55,339 nt of DNA, from positions 1 to 55,339 of the forward strand of contig NZ_JAJJND010000006.1 of assembly GCF_029759835.1 (NCBI RefSeq). The letters are read 5' to 3'. Of the stretch, positions 42,358 through 51,782 are shown piece after piece; within the stretch, counting starts at the first letter, position 1, and each line of letters opens with the position of its first letter. The stretch is from Acetobacter sp. AN02 (GTDB lineage: Bacteria > Pseudomonadota > Alphaproteobacteria > Acetobacterales > Acetobacteraceae). The notes under the pieces were generated by a model, which was given only the letters and a program-made list of their open reading frames with translations, was not told the origin of the DNA and ran no database searches. Both the position numbers and the translations under genes were made by a program.

Positions 42358-43228
42358 TTACCGGGCGGCTGGCTGCCAGTTCAGATGAACCGCGTCGCTG
42401 CTGAAGATCATGATGGCCGCTTGGGTGAAGCGGTATAATCTTGCCGGCCGGCCTGACGCACTGTCACTGAGGCTGCCTGTTTCCTCCAGAAAACTCAGGC
42501 GGACTGTATTCCGACGGAATGAGAGCCTGTCTTCATATTTTCCACGAATACCTTCTGTTGCGATCTGCAGTTCAGGCATGCTGAACTCTTCAGGCAGCAG
42601 GGATGGCGGTGCGGAGGCGACCGGGCTGTTCTTCCGTAGATAGGCCAGCGCCAGTATCGCGCATTCCAGAATATTTTCCGGAGGACACTCTGCTTTTTCT
42701 GAAAAAAACTCTTTTATAATATCCGTTTTTTAAAAATACGTATCTCTCCTTTATGAGCTCCGGATGCCAGAACTGTCCGTTCATCCCGAAAAGAACGTCT
42801 GCAAGCTGTCTTTGTGACGAGATCGCGCCGCCTGACCCGCTGAGCCGGACGGCAAGCAGTTCCTGTATTCTCGCGTGGATATCGCCACGGCTGTCTTCCC
42901 ATGGTGCCAGAGAATAAAAGGAGATTTTTCGTCCCGTGTTCAGATCCGGCGGTATGCACGCAACGCAGATTATATCTCTGCGCCTCTGATACGGGTGATG
43001 ATCCGGCGTCCCGGACGGGAACTGATGAGCCATGACGGATCCGCTGACCGTGCTGGCGGGCAGAATCTTTATGAGGGCAATTTTTAGAAGCGCCCTGATA
43101 TCCGCAAGCTCTGAGGATGACGCATGTGTGACAGGGAGGTGTCCGTTCTTATCGGTCAGGAGCACGGGCATGCCGGCTTTCAGAGCAACAGGAACGACGA
43201 TGACTGTCTGGCCGGCCGCGTCATTCAT
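42358..43228 (-). pseudogene. nadQ: NadQ-type NAD biosynthesis regulator, frameshifted
   Basis: The N-terminal part, read from ATG 43228, has the NUDIX-like fold of alphaproteobacterial NadQ/NrtR-like regulators. It includes RRRDIICVACIPPDLNTG, ISFYSLAPWEDSRGDIHARI, LADVLFGMNGQFWHPELIKERYVFLK. After a T5A6 tract near 42726-42736 the frame goes wrong and stops at 42590. Continuing in the +1 frame gives TDIIKEFFSEKAECPPENIL, then LALAYLRKNSPVAS. The C-terminal winged helix follows in the 42579..42358 frame (ELQIATEGIRGKYEDRLSF, RLSFLEETGSLSDSASGRPARLYRF), which matches the family end. One extra base in the tract explains the break. It lies directly upstream of nadB on the same strand. Confidence 0.75.
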
Positions 43229-43537
43229 GCTGCCACAGATATGGCGGGATCATCCGAAGCGCGGAATCAGCGGATGATGTTATAACAAAGAATGTGACCT
43301 GATGCCGTTGCATCAAAATCATCAGGTCATCCCCTGTCCGCAACGAAACCGGACCGCAGCCGGATACTGACTGCTTTCCGGGACTGCTCAGCGTACCGGC
43401 ACCTTCCCGGAAAATTCAGAAGCCGGCTGTCACTGTGACGTTTTATGTCGACAGGGAAACCTGTCTGCCTGCACCTGCTTTTTCCTCTGGTGCATTACTG
43501 CTAACGTTCTGCACAGGCGATTTCCCGCACGGAGTAC
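43229..43537. promoter_or_regulatory. Divergent region nadQ / carbonic anhydrase with 10-bp inverted repeat
   Basis: The region separates two divergent genes and no other gene is supported in it. TGACCTGATG (43295-43304) and CATCAGGTCA (43320-43329) form a perfect 10-bp inverted repeat with a 15-base spacer, 67 bases before the nadQ start. It could be an operator or an RNA hairpin. I cannot match it to a known NadQ site from memory. Confidence 0.45.
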
Positions 43538-44227
43538 ATGATGACCAAAGCTGACGCCCGTTCAAGCCTTATCTCCCTGCTCCGCGGAGTTGAACATTTC
43601 AACTCTGAGGTCTTTCCTGAGAAGAAGGAACTTTTCAGCCGCCTGGCTGAGGGACAGTCTCCGCACACGTTGCTCATTGCCTGTGCGGACAGCCGTGTCA
43701 CTCCTGATCTGATCACGCAGCAGGATCCTGGCAATCTTTTCATTGTGAGGAATGTCGGCAACATTGTTCCGGCCTATGGTGAGGCCCTGGGCGGCGTCTC
43801 CTCTGCGATCGAATACGGGGTCATGGCGCTCAAGGTCTCTCATATCATCATCTGCGGTCATTCCAACTGCGGAGCGATGACGGCCCTGTGCAGCCCGGAC
43901 CCGTCCAAGCTGGATGCGATGCCGACGGTGCGGACATGGCTGAAAAATGCCGAGGCGGCACGGGCTGTTGCCGGTGCGCTCAACTCGGAGGATGGCGGAC
44001 CTCCTTCGGTGCAGAGCATGTCCGAGCAGAACGTCCTGCTGCAGATTGCCCATCTGAGAACACATCCTTCCGTTGCTGCGGCACTTGCGCGCGAGGAACT
44101 GATCATCCAGGGCTGGTTCTATGATATCGGCACGGGTGAGGTTCTTGTTCTGGATGAGAAAACGCGGAAATCGATCTCCATTAATGAGGCGATCCGCCAG
44201 CTGGATGCAGGCGTGCCCACGACCTGA
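43538..44227 (+). CDS. Beta-class carbonic anhydrase
   Basis: This 229-residue enzyme hydrates CO2 to bicarbonate in the cytoplasm. Zinc ligands are Cys49 (CADSRV), His108 and Cys111 (GHSNCGAM), with the Asp51-Arg53 dyad beside them. The long NLFIVRNVGNIVPAYGEALGG segment and a C-terminal GWFYDIGTGEVLVLDE strand fit the plant/bacterial type. CACGGAG precedes the ATG at 43538. It supplies bicarbonate for carboxylases, and may help pH balance in an acid producer. The next gene starts 10 bases after its stop and could be coupled. The region upstream holds the inverted repeat near nadQ. Confidence 0.95.
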   Translation: MMTKADARSSLISLLRGVEHFNSEVFPEKKELFSRLAEGQSPHTLLIACADSRVTPDLITQQDPGNLFIVRNVGNIVPAYGEALGGVSSAIEYGVMALKVSHIIICGHSNCGAMTALCSPDPSKLDAMPTVRTWLKNAEAARAVAGALNSEDGGPPSVQSMSEQNVLLQIAHLRTHPSVAAALAREELIIQGWFYDIGTGEVLVLDEKTRKSISINEAIRQLDAGVPTT

Positions 44228-44237
44228 TCTGATCAGT

Positions 44238-45101
44238 ATGATACGCGGCGGCAGTCTTCTTATAACGCTGCTGTCCGCGTGCCTTCTGCCTCTTCCGGCG
44301 CTGTGCCGGGATATCAGGCTCAGCACCTGGAATATGGAGTGGGTGACCGGCCGCACTTCTGGTCTCCCTGAAAATGTCCGCCCGCGTACTGATGCGGATT
44401 TTATAGCGTTGGGGCTGTTTGCGGAGAAGCTGAAACCGGACGTGATCGGGTTTCAGGAGGTTGACGGTCCGGAGCTTGCTGCCCGGATTTTTTCTCTGTC
44501 ACGTTATCGTGTGTTCATGACCGATGATGACATTGTCCAGCGTGTGGGCATTGCGGTGGAGCGAAGCCTGTCCGTGACGCGCAACCCGGATGTGACGGAA
44601 CTGAACGTCTATCCTCCTTCAGCACCTCATGCCCTCCGCCGGGGACTGGATGTTACCGTCAGCAACGGTCGCAGTTCTCTGAGAGTTCTGGTCGTGCATC
44701 TCAAGACCGGCTGCTGGGAAAGATCTCCGGGGGAAAAGCGCTACTCCTGCCCGGTGCTGAGGCAGCAGTTCAGTGTGCTTCAGGACTGGGTGCTCCAGCG
44801 ACAGGATGAGGGTGTTCCTTTTGCCATTATCGGAGATTTCAACCGGCGTCTTGCACCGCATGATCCGCTTTTCGAGCAGCTCGACCGCATTTCGCCTCTC
44901 ACACTGACGACTGCGGGGCGGTCCAGTCCGTGTCATGGAGGCGAGTATTTTATCGACTCGATCCTTCTGGGGAATCAGGCACGTTCCTGGCTGATACCTG
45001 ACAGCCTGCGCGTCAGGACCATGCGCGGGCTGTCTGCTGAGGAGACCGCACGGCTGTCAGATCACTGCCCGGTTTCCGTGCGGATGAGTCTGCCCGATTA
45101 A
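44238..45101 (+). CDS. Exported endonuclease/exonuclease/phosphatase family protein
   Basis: This 287-residue protein starts at ATG 44238. It has a signal peptide (LLITLLSACLLPLPALCRD) and then the EEP fold. Family motifs are LSTWNMEWV (catalytic Asn), DVIGFQEVDGPELAARI (Glu), VLVVHLKTGCW, FAIIGDFNRRLAPHD and LSDHCPVSVRM (terminal Asp-His). The likely location is the periplasm or outside. Members include extracellular nucleases and phosphodiesterases; the substrate is not fixed. The stop overlaps the convergent lipoprotein gene by 4 bases. An upstream frame to 44121 is only carbonic-anhydrase sequence in another frame. Confidence 0.88.
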   Translation: MIRGGSLLITLLSACLLPLPALCRDIRLSTWNMEWVTGRTSGLPENVRPRTDADFIALGLFAEKLKPDVIGFQEVDGPELAARIFSLSRYRVFMTDDDIVQRVGIAVERSLSVTRNPDVTELNVYPPSAPHALRRGLDVTVSNGRSSLRVLVVHLKTGCWERSPGEKRYSCPVLRQQFSVLQDWVLQRQDEGVPFAIIGDFNRRLAPHDPLFEQLDRISPLTLTTAGRSSPCHGGEYFIDSILLGNQARSWLIPDSLRVRTMRGLSAEETARLSDHCPVSVRMSLPD

Positions 45102-45544
45102 GGTGTAACGCTGATACGGTAATCTGCGGTGGCCATATTTCCGGACGGCGCGATCGCGGAAATGGCTGTGAAATCCTCGCCCGTATATCCCGGCTGCGGG
45201 ATATACCGGACCAGGATACCCGGATGCTTGCGCACGTTGCAGGCATATCTGTTCGGATCGGACGACGGATAGGAGGGGTAATATTCCCCGCTCTCGATCT
45301 TCAGAGTTCCGTGCTGCGGCTGGCGGGTGATGGTGAAATGCGCTGTTCCGGCCGAGGAGCAGTCAGGATTAACCAGGACAGCGTTCGTCAGTACGACAGA
45401 CCGCCCTCCGACAGACGCAAGGGCCCGAACAGTGCCGGTTGCTGACTCTGCCTGTGTTCCCGCGAGAAGCGTGAACGGTGTCGGCGGATTACATCCCGAA
45501 AGTCCGAGCATTATGACCGGCAGAAACGTCCTGACCGCGCGCAT
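45098..45544 (-). CDS. Small lipoprotein with an Ig-like repeat
   Basis: This is a 148-residue lipoprotein with a signal and lipobox LSGC (RTFLPVIMLGLSGCNPP, Cys18). The mature part ends in PQHGTLKIESGEY and then GILVRYIPQPGYTGEDFTAISAIAPSG. That sequence matches the H-G-T-L … Y-x-P-x-x-G-Y-x-G-x-D pattern of bacterial Ig-like (cadherin-type) repeats. It is probably anchored in the outer membrane and exposed to the periplasm or surface. Two cysteines (NPDCSSAG and RYACN) may bond. It overlaps the convergent EEP gene by 4 bases. I know of no assigned function. Confidence 0.8.
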   Translation of the reverse strand: MRAVRTFLPVIMLGLSGCNPPTPFTLLAGTQAESATGTVRALASVGGRSVVLTNAVLVNPDCSSAGTAHFTITRQPQHGTLKIESGEYYPSYPSSDPNRYACNVRKHPGILVRYIPQPGYTGEDFTAISAIAPSGNMATADYRISVTP

Positions 45545-45588
45545 GGAACAGCCTCTTTCACAGGGCAGGAATACGGAACCTGCTTTCG

Positions 45589-46338
45589 TCAGGCCGAAAG
45601 CTTCTCCGCCACATCTTCCGGAAGGTCGAAATTGGCGTAGACATTCTGAACATCGTCATTTTCGTCAAGGACGTCCAGCAGTTTCAGCACGGAGCGGGCA
45701 GAGTCCTCGTCCAGGGAGACGCTGTTCTCCGGACGCCAGTCCAGCTTTGCGCTTTCCGGCTCTCCGAAGCGGCTTTCCAGCGCATCCCTGACGGCGAAGA
45801 AGGATTCCACCTGACACGTGATTTCGTGCATGTCGGCCGTGGATGCGACGTTCTCGGCTCCGGCTTCAATCGCGGCCTCAAGCATGTCGTCTTCCGATGC
45901 GGCTGCCGCAGCATATGTCACGACGCCAAGACGCTGGAACATGAAGGAGACCGAATTCGTTTCTCCCAGAGAGCCGCCGTATTTCGAGAAAGCCGCACGC
46001 ACGTCGGAAGCCGTGCGATTGCGGTTGTCGGTCAGCGCCTCAACGATCACCGCCACGCCTGAAGGACCGTAGCCTTCATAGCGGACCTCCACGTAGTCCT
46101 CTCCGCCGCCGGCTCCGGTGGCTTTCTTGATAGCCCGCTCGACCGTATCCTTGGGCATATTGACTTCACGCGCAGCGGAAATCGCGGCGCGAAGACGCGG
46201 GTTGGAAGCGGGGTCCGGCATACCGGAACGGGCAGCCACCGTGATTTCCCGGATTACCTTGGCGAACTGTTTTGCACGGCGGGCGTCCTGTGCGCCCTTG
46301 CGGTGCATGATATTCTTGAATTGCGAATGACCAGCCAT
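45589..46338 (-). CDS. YebC/PmpR-family protein (TACO1-like)
   Basis: This 249-residue protein has the full YebC signature: [22 protein letters not shown] at the start, then [64 protein letters not shown], and [18 protein letters not shown]. YebC proteins are described as transcription regulators. More recent work links them to translation of proline-rich stretches and ribosome pausing. In many bacteria yebC is beside ruvC; here it is not. The start is ATG at 46338, with an end 44 bases before the Ig-like lipoprotein. Confidence 0.95.
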   Translation of the reverse strand: MAGHSQFKNIMHRKGAQDARRAKQFAKVIREITVAARSGMPDPASNPRLRAAISAAREVNMPKDTVERAIKKATGAGGGEDYVEVRYEGYGPSGVAVIVEALTDNRNRTASDVRAAFSKYGGSLGETNSVSFMFQRLGVVTYAAAAASEDDMLEAAIEAGAENVASTADMHEITCQVESFFAVRDALESRFGEPESAKLDWRPENSVSLDEDSARSVLKLLDVLDENDDVQNVYANFDLPEDVAEKLSA

Positions 46339-46391
46339 TTCGCCTCCGGTTACTTCTGTCTTCTTTTCAGAAACCTGTCAGGCCGACCCGC

Positions 46392-49127
46392 TCAGGGCAC
46401 GCGACCATGACAGTGTTTGTATTTTCTGCCCGATTCGCAGGGGCAAAGTGCGTTGCGGGGCGTTTCACCCCAGCTGGACGGATCATCCGTCACGATCGCA
46501 CCGGCTCCGATCGGCAGCATGCTTTCCCCTGTGCCGGGGCCGCCTTCTCCTGCCGCAACCACGCCCGAGAGAGATTCAGGGCCCGATTCATAAAGATCCG
46601 CGTGGATTTCGTGCGTTCCGGCAAGCGGGTCTGTCATTTCCAGAGGCGGCGCAACCTCGACACGAGCCATCAGCGTGACAACGCGCTCACGCAGCTCGTC
46701 AAGCATGTAGGTGAAGAGCTTGAAAGCCTCGTGCTTGTATTCGTTCAGAGGATCTTTCTGACCATATGCGCGCAGGCCGATCCCCTGGCGGAGCTGATCC
46801 AGGTGATGGAGATGCTCTTTCCAGACGGAGTCAAATGTCGTCAGAAGGATCTGCTTCTCGATATACCGCATCAGATCCGGGCCGAAATTGGCTGCCTTGA
46901 CAGCCTGGGCCTCGGAAGCGGCCGTCATGATGCGAGAGGCGACCTGCTCCCGATCCATACCATCTTCACGCGCCCATTCCTCCACCGGAAGGGTCAGACC
47001 GAAAATCCGCTCAATATCTTCCCTGAGTTCAGTGCTTTGCCACTGCTCGGCAAAGGATTTTTCCGGGATACGGGACGCTGTCAGATCCTGAATGAGGCTT
47101 TCATGCATCTCGGCAAGGAGAGAAGAGACATCTTCCTCAAGCATATATTCGCGGCGCTGCGCATACACTTCCTTACGCTGATCGTTCATCACGTCATCGT
47201 ATTTCAGCGTATTCTTACGCATGTCGAAGTTGCGGGCCTCGACCTTTTTCTGTGCGCGTTCCAGAGCCTTGTTCAGCCAGGGGTGGATGATCGCCTCCCC
47301 TTCCTTCATGCCCATTTTCTGGAGCATCGTGCTCATACGCTCGGACCCGAAGATCCGCATGAGATCGTCCTCAAGAGAGACGAAGAAGCTGGAGTTACCC
47401 GGATCACCCTGACGCCCGGCGCGGCCACGGAGCTGGTTATCGATGCGGCGGCTTTCATGCCGCTCCGTTCCAATGACGTACAGCCCGCCGGCGCTGCGGA
47501 CGATCTCGCGATTACGCTCGACCTCCTCGCGGATGGCATTCTCTGCCGCCTCGCGCTCCGTCGGATCCTCAATATGGCCCAGCTCCTGGGCAATCCGCAT
47601 CTCGATGTTGCCGCCGAGCTTGATGTCGGTGCCGCGCCCGGCCATGTTCGTGGCGATCGTGATCGCGCCGGGGGCACCCGCCTGGGCTACGATGGAGGCC
47701 TCCATCTCGTGGAAGCGTGCGTTGAGAACGCTGTGCGGAACGCCGGCCTCACGCAGATGCTGAGACAGAACCTCGCTCTTCTCGACGGAAGTCGTGCCGA
47801 CCAGAATGGGCTGTCCTGAGGGGTGAACTTCCTTGATCAGCCTGATGACGGCGGCAAATTTATCTGCTTCCGTGAGATAGATCTCGTCATCCCCGTCCTT
47901 ACGTGCAACGGGCAGGTTGGTGGGGATTTCCACCACGTCGAGCTTATAGATTTCCGCAAACTCGTCCGCTTCCGTCATTGCAGTTCCGGTCATGCCGGAC
48001 AGTCTGGGATAGAGGCGGAAGAAATTCTGGAAGGTGATGGAGGCGAGGGTCTGGTTTTCCTGCTGGACCTCCACGTGCTCCTTGGCCTCAAGCGCCTGAT
48101 GCAGGCCGTCTGAGTAGCGCCGTCCGTCCATCATACGTCCGGTGAACTCGTCGATGATGATCACCTTGCCGTCGCGGACGATGTAGTCCACGTCACGCGA
48201 GAAGAGCGTATGGGCCCGCAGGGACTGCTGGACGTGATGCACGACCGAGACGTTATGCGCGTCATACAGTCCGCCTTCGGCGAGGATGCCTGCCGTGGCC
48301 AGCATTTCCTCCACACGGTCGCTTCCGGACTCCGTCAGGATGACCGAACGGAATTTCTCGTCCTTGTCGTAGGTTGCCGGATCCTTCACCAGTTCACGCA
48401 CGACGGCGTCCACCGCGCGGTAGAGATCCGAACTGTCTTCCGCGGGACCGGAAATGATCAGAGGCGTGCGGGCTTCATCGATCAGGATGGAGTCAACCTC
48501 GTCCACGATCGCGTGGTGGAATGGTCTCTGGACCATGTCCTCCAGGCGGAACTTCATGTTGTCGCGGAGATAGTCGAAGCCGAATTCGTTATTCGTGCCG
48601 TATGTGATGTCGGCAGCATAGGCTTCGCGGCGTGCGTCGTCCGGCATGTTAGGGATGATCACGCCGGTGGTCAGGCCAAGGAAGGAATAGAGCCTGCCCA
48701 TCTCATCCGCGTCACGCCGGGCGAGATAGTCGTTGACCGTCACGACGTGCACGCCTTTCCCGGTCAGGGCACTGAGATAAACCGCAAGCGTGGCAACCAG
48801 GGTCTTGCCTTCGCCCGTCCGCATCTCCGCGATCTTGCCGCTCTGGAGCACCATGCCGCCGATCAGCTGCACGTCGAAGTGTCGCATGCCGAGGACACGC
48901 TTCGATGCCTCACGACAGACCGCGAACGCCTCGGGCAGCAGGGCTTCCTGCGTCTCTCCCTTCGCCAGACGCTCCCGGAACTCTCCGGTCTTTGCCTTCA
49001 GTTCCTCATCGCTCAGCCCCGTGACGGAAGCTTCCAGCGCGTTGACGTCTGCCACCCGTCGCCGGAATGTCTTCAGCGCGCGATCATTTGAAGTGCCGAA
49101 TAAAGCGCGGACCAGCGAGGCGAGCAT
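46392..49127 (-). CDS. secA: Preprotein translocase ATPase SecA
   Basis: SecA drives proteins through SecYEG using ATP. The ATG at 49127 gives 911 residues; the open frame continues upstream to 50435 but that part is only antisense to the next gene. The Walker A motif is MRTGEGKT (residues 102-109), followed by [13 protein letters not shown]. The DEAD-type motif is [19 protein letters not shown]. Motif VI is in [13 protein letters not shown]. The C-terminal zinc-binding tail is [13 protein letters not shown] (C-x-C-x8-C-H), used to bind SecB and phospholipid. The ribosome site CCGGAAGG lies 5 bases before the start. Confidence 0.98.
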   Translation of the reverse strand: MLASLVRALFGTSNDRALKTFRRRVADVNALEASVTGLSDEELKAKTGEFRERLAKGETQEALLPEAFAVCREASKRVLGMRHFDVQLIGGMVLQSGKIAEMRTGEGKTLVATLAVYLSALTGKGVHVVTVNDYLARRDADEMGRLYSFLGLTTGVIIPNMPDDARREAYAADITYGTNNEFGFDYLRDNMKFRLEDMVQRPFHHAIVDEVDSILIDEARTPLIISGPAEDSSDLYRAVDAVVRELVKDPATYDKDEKFRSVILTESGSDRVEEMLATAGILAEGGLYDAHNVSVVHHVQQSLRAHTLFSRDVDYIVRDGKVIIIDEFTGRMMDGRRYSDGLHQALEAKEHVEVQQENQTLASITFQNFFRLYPRLSGMTGTAMTEADEFAEIYKLDVVEIPTNLPVARKDGDDEIYLTEADKFAAVIRLIKEVHPSGQPILVGTTSVEKSEVLSQHLREAGVPHSVLNARFHEMEASIVAQAGAPGAITIATNMAGRGTDIKLGGNIEMRIAQELGHIEDPTEREAAENAIREEVERNREIVRSAGGLYVIGTERHESRRIDNQLRGRAGRQGDPGNSSFFVSLEDDLMRIFGSERMSTMLQKMGMKEGEAIIHPWLNKALERAQKKVEARNFDMRKNTLKYDDVMNDQRKEVYAQRREYMLEEDVSSLLAEMHESLIQDLTASRIPEKSFAEQWQSTELREDIERIFGLTLPVEEWAREDGMDREQVASRIMTAASEAQAVKAANFGPDLMRYIEKQILLTTFDSVWKEHLHHLDQLRQGIGLRAYGQKDPLNEYKHEAFKLFTYMLDELRERVVTLMARVEVAPPLEMTDPLAGTHEIHADLYESGPESLSGVVAAGEGGPGTGESMLPIGAGAIVTDDPSSWGETPRNALCPCESGRKYKHCHGRVP

Positions 49128-49421
49128 TGAAACCTTCCGGAGTATCGGGGAATACCCCCGCCCGACAGATTTCCCCGCAGGGGGAAGCCGGGGAATACAG
49201 ACAAAAACACATGCGGAGACAAAATCTCCACGCGGCCATGAGATAGGCCCGCCCCCGTTTCGGGTCAACCTGAACAGGCCTTGACGGCTGTTTTTCTTCG
49301 CTTCTGAACCGGCGATGGCGGCCTGATTACAGTTCGGAAAATCATATCGTCGCGCTCTTGCGGGCGGCAGACACCTCAGCCATGATGTCCGCGCTTTTCG
49401 ATATTCAGGATCTTTATTCTT
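49128..49421. promoter_or_regulatory. Divergent secA/parvulin promoter region with hairpin
   Basis: These 294 bases carry the 5' regions of both genes. The palindrome TTCCCCGCAGGGGGAA (49171-49186) can form a 6-bp stem with a 4-base loop in the secA leader. GGGGAATAC occurs twice, either side of it. No SecM-like reading frame is seen. A TTGACG lies near 49282 but no matching -10 is clear. Confidence 0.35.
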
Positions 49422-50366
49422 ATGGTCTTTGCACGGGTAGCTTCTCTCCTGTCCCTCGGAGCTCTGCTCTCCTCCTCCCTGACGCCGGTTGCCGCCTTTG
49501 CCGCGGACGCTCCTGCTGCGGCGAAACCGGCAGCCGCCGCGACGCCCGCTCAGGAGGCGCCGATTGATCCGAACGCGACGATCGCGACGGTGAACGGCCA
49601 GAAAATCACGGTCGCGGACGTGCAGAAGGCCGCAGCGAACGTCCCGCCGCAGCTTCGTCAGCTGCCGGAAAAAATGATCCTGCCGATGCTTGTCAAGCAG
49701 ATGGTGGATCAGAAGGCGATCCAGATTCTTGCGCATCAGGAGAAGCTTCAGGACAAGCCTGAGGTTCAGGAAGCGATGCAGCATGCCGCGGACAACGCGC
49801 TCCAGAGCGCCTGGCTGTCCGATCAGGTCAAGCCGCTGCTGACTGATGACGCCATCAAGGCCTATTATGACAAGAACTACGCTTCCAAGAAGCCGGAAGA
49901 GGAAGTTCATGCCCGTCATATTCTGGTGAAGACCGAGGCTGAGGCGAAAGACATCATCGCCAAGCTCAAGGGCGGTGCGAATTTCGGCACGCTGGCAGAG
50001 AAGCTTTCCACCGATACCGGCAGCGCGAAGCAGAACGGCGGCGATCTGGGCTGGTTCAAGAAGGGCGACATGATCCCGGCCTTCTCCGATGCGGCTTTCG
50101 CGATGAAGCCGAACACCTACAGCCAGACGCCGGTCAAGACCCAGTATGGCTGGCACGTCATCCAGGTTCTTGAGACCCGCACGGCGCCTGTTCCGAAGCT
50201 GGATGAGGTGAAGGACAAGATCCGCCAGGATATCCTCCAGAAGGGTATCAGCGACGCCGTCGCGAAGGCTGAGAAAGCCGTCAAGATCGTGCGTTACGAT
50301 CCGACGACCGGCAAGCCGCTTCCGGATGCTCCGGAGACCCCGGCAGCGGCTCCGGCAAAGCCCTGA
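49422..50366 (+). CDS. Parvulin-type peptidyl-prolyl isomerase
   Basis: This 314-residue exported foldase has a signal peptide ([19 protein letters not shown]) followed by an Ala/Pro linker. A helical SurA-like N domain carries [22 protein letters not shown] parvulin domain spans residues 160-251: [45 protein letters not shown] and [10 protein letters not shown]. It assists folding of outer-membrane and periplasmic proteins. The ATG at 49422 has CAGGAT about 10 bases upstream. A strong intrinsic terminator ends the gene. It is divergent from secA, which fits an export theme but may be chance. Confidence 0.95.
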   Translation: MVFARVASLLSLGALLSSSLTPVAAFAADAPAAAKPAAAATPAQEAPIDPNATIATVNGQKITVADVQKAAANVPPQLRQLPEKMILPMLVKQMVDQKAIQILAHQEKLQDKPEVQEAMQHAADNALQSAWLSDQVKPLLTDDAIKAYYDKNYASKKPEEEVHARHILVKTEAEAKDIIAKLKGGANFGTLAEKLSTDTGSAKQNGGDLGWFKKGDMIPAFSDAAFAMKPNTYSQTPVKTQYGWHVIQVLETRTAPVPKLDEVKDKIRQDILQKGISDAVAKAEKAVKIVRYDPTTGKPLPDAPETPAAAPAKP

Positions 50367-50385
50367 TCGGCTTCTGCTCCGATAC

Positions 50386-50427
50386 CGGCCGGGACTGCAG
50401 ATATCTCTGTGTCCCGGCCGTTTTTTT
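50386..50427 (+). terminator. Intrinsic terminator after the parvulin gene
   Basis: The arms CGGCCGGGAC (50386-50395) and GTCCCGGCCG (50411-50420) are perfect complements with a 15-base loop, followed by seven Ts (50421-50427). It ends 20 bases after the parvulin stop and 40 bases before argJ. This is the clearest rho-independent terminator in the window. Confidence 0.93.
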
Positions 50428-50468
50428 CTGATCATCTGCTTCCCTGATCATCTGGCGGATATGTTCTG

Positions 50469-51701
50469 ATGCCTCCCGTTCCCGTTTCTCCCCTTGCCCG
50501 GCCCCTTCCCTCCCTCGGCGTTGTTGCGGGTATCTGTCTGGGTGCTGTTGCCGCGGGTATCCGATATAAGGGACGCACGGACCTCGTCATGATGACGTTT
50601 GACGAAGGCACGACAGTTGCGGGTGTCTTCACCCGGACCCTGTGTCCCGGTGCTCCGGTGGAATGGTGCAGAGATATCCTTCCGGCGGGCAGAGCCCGTG
50701 CCCTTGTCGTCAATGCCGGCAATGCGAACGTCTTTACCGGCAGGGCCGGCAGAGAAACCTGCGATAAGACGGCACAGGAAGCCGCCCGTCTCATTGGATG
50801 CGGGCCTGATGAGGTTTATCTGGCCTCCACAGGTGTGATCGGAGAGGTTCTGCCTTCCGGGCGGATCACTTCCGCGCTGCCGGAGCTTTATGCCAGCCTC
50901 TCCGAAGACGGGTGGGAATCTGCTGCTCGCGGTATCATGACGACGGACACATTCCCCAAGGCCGCGGTTCGCAGAACCACGATCGGGGATGTGCCGGTCA
51001 TCATTCAGGGGATTGCCAAGGGCAGCGGCATGATCGCTCCGGATATGGCGACCATGCTGTCCTATGTCGCAACGGATGCCGCCCTGCCCGCTCCTGTCCT
51101 GCAGTCTCTTCTGAGTGAGGGAGTGACGGGCAGCTTTAATTCCATCACGGTCGACTCAGACACCTCAACCTCGGATATGGTTCTGCTTTTCGCCACGGGA
51201 AAAGCGGGAAATCCCGTGGTTAAAGAAGCGTCTGACCCGCAGCTTTCCGCTTTCCGCACGGCACTGAATGAGGTTCTGCTTGAACTGGCCCTTATGGTCG
51301 TCCGCGACGGAGAGGGCGCGACACATCAGATCGAGGTAACGGTCGAAGGGGCTGTCTCTGATGCATCCGCGCGGAAGATCGCACGCTCCATCGCTGATTC
51401 CCCGCTGGTGAAAACCGCTATTGCCGGAGGAGATGCCAACTGGGGGCGGGTTGTGATGGCGGTTGGCAAGGCTGGTGAGCCTGCAGATCGGGACCGGCTG
51501 TCCGTATCCATCGGCGGCGTGACCATTGCCCGTGACGGTGCTGTTGTCGAAGGGTATGACGAGACACCTGTCGTTGAGCATATGAAGGGCAGCGATATCT
51601 CCGTCAGCGTCGATATCGGCCTGGGAGAAGGCCGTGCCAGGCTGTGGACCTGCGATCTGACGCATGGCTACATCGACATCAACGGATCATACCGCAGCTG
51701 A
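50469..51701 (+). CDS. argJ: Bifunctional ornithine acetyltransferase/N-acetylglutamate synthase
   Basis: ArgJ recycles the acetyl group between ornithine and glutamate in arginine synthesis, so argA activity can be bypassed. The 410-residue precursor is self-cleaved at Thr195 in the GSGMIAPDMATML motif, giving alpha and beta chains. Other family marks are AGRARALVVNAGNANVFTG, STGVIGEVLP, FNSITVDSDTSTSDMVLLFATG, RDGEGATHQIEV and AGGDANWGRVVMAVG. ArgJ and argH in the same window belong to the same pathway but are 32 kb apart. The start is ATG at 50469. The ArgA-type activity of this enzyme cannot be told from sequence alone. Confidence 0.96.
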   Translation: MPPVPVSPLARPLPSLGVVAGICLGAVAAGIRYKGRTDLVMMTFDEGTTVAGVFTRTLCPGAPVEWCRDILPAGRARALVVNAGNANVFTGRAGRETCDKTAQEAARLIGCGPDEVYLASTGVIGEVLPSGRITSALPELYASLSEDGWESAARGIMTTDTFPKAAVRRTTIGDVPVIIQGIAKGSGMIAPDMATMLSYVATDAALPAPVLQSLLSEGVTGSFNSITVDSDTSTSDMVLLFATGKAGNPVVKEASDPQLSAFRTALNEVLLELALMVVRDGEGATHQIEVTVEGAVSDASARKIARSIADSPLVKTAIAGGDANWGRVVMAVGKAGEPADRDRLSVSIGGVTIARDGAVVEGYDETPVVEHMKGSDISVSVDIGLGEGRARLWTCDLTHGYIDINGSYRS

Positions 51702-51745
51702 AGCAGACCGGCTCTGCGTTTCCCCTCGCTGGCTGTTCTGATAAG

Positions 51746-51774
51746 CCTTCCCTGTCTGTATTCAACCGGGAAGG
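51746..51774 (+). promoter_or_regulatory. Hairpin overlapping the ribosome site of the MscS-like gene
   Basis: CCTTCCC (51746-51752) pairs perfectly with GGGAAGG (51768-51774), which is the ribosome binding site, 8 bases before the ATG at 51783. A 15-base loop lies between. The stem would hide the site and could control translation. Confidence 0.45.
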
Positions 51775-51782
51775 AATACTGA

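Noticed and set aside
42726-42740. Programmed -1 frameshifting in nadQ at A AAA AAC
   Set aside because: The slippery pattern is there, but the downstream winged helix needs a +1 shift, and the -1 frame stops quickly.
49128-50435. Upstream extension of secA to give a 1347-residue fusion
   Set aside because: The extra part is the antisense of the parvulin gene; SecA starts at 49127 with a ribosome site and the usual N-terminus.
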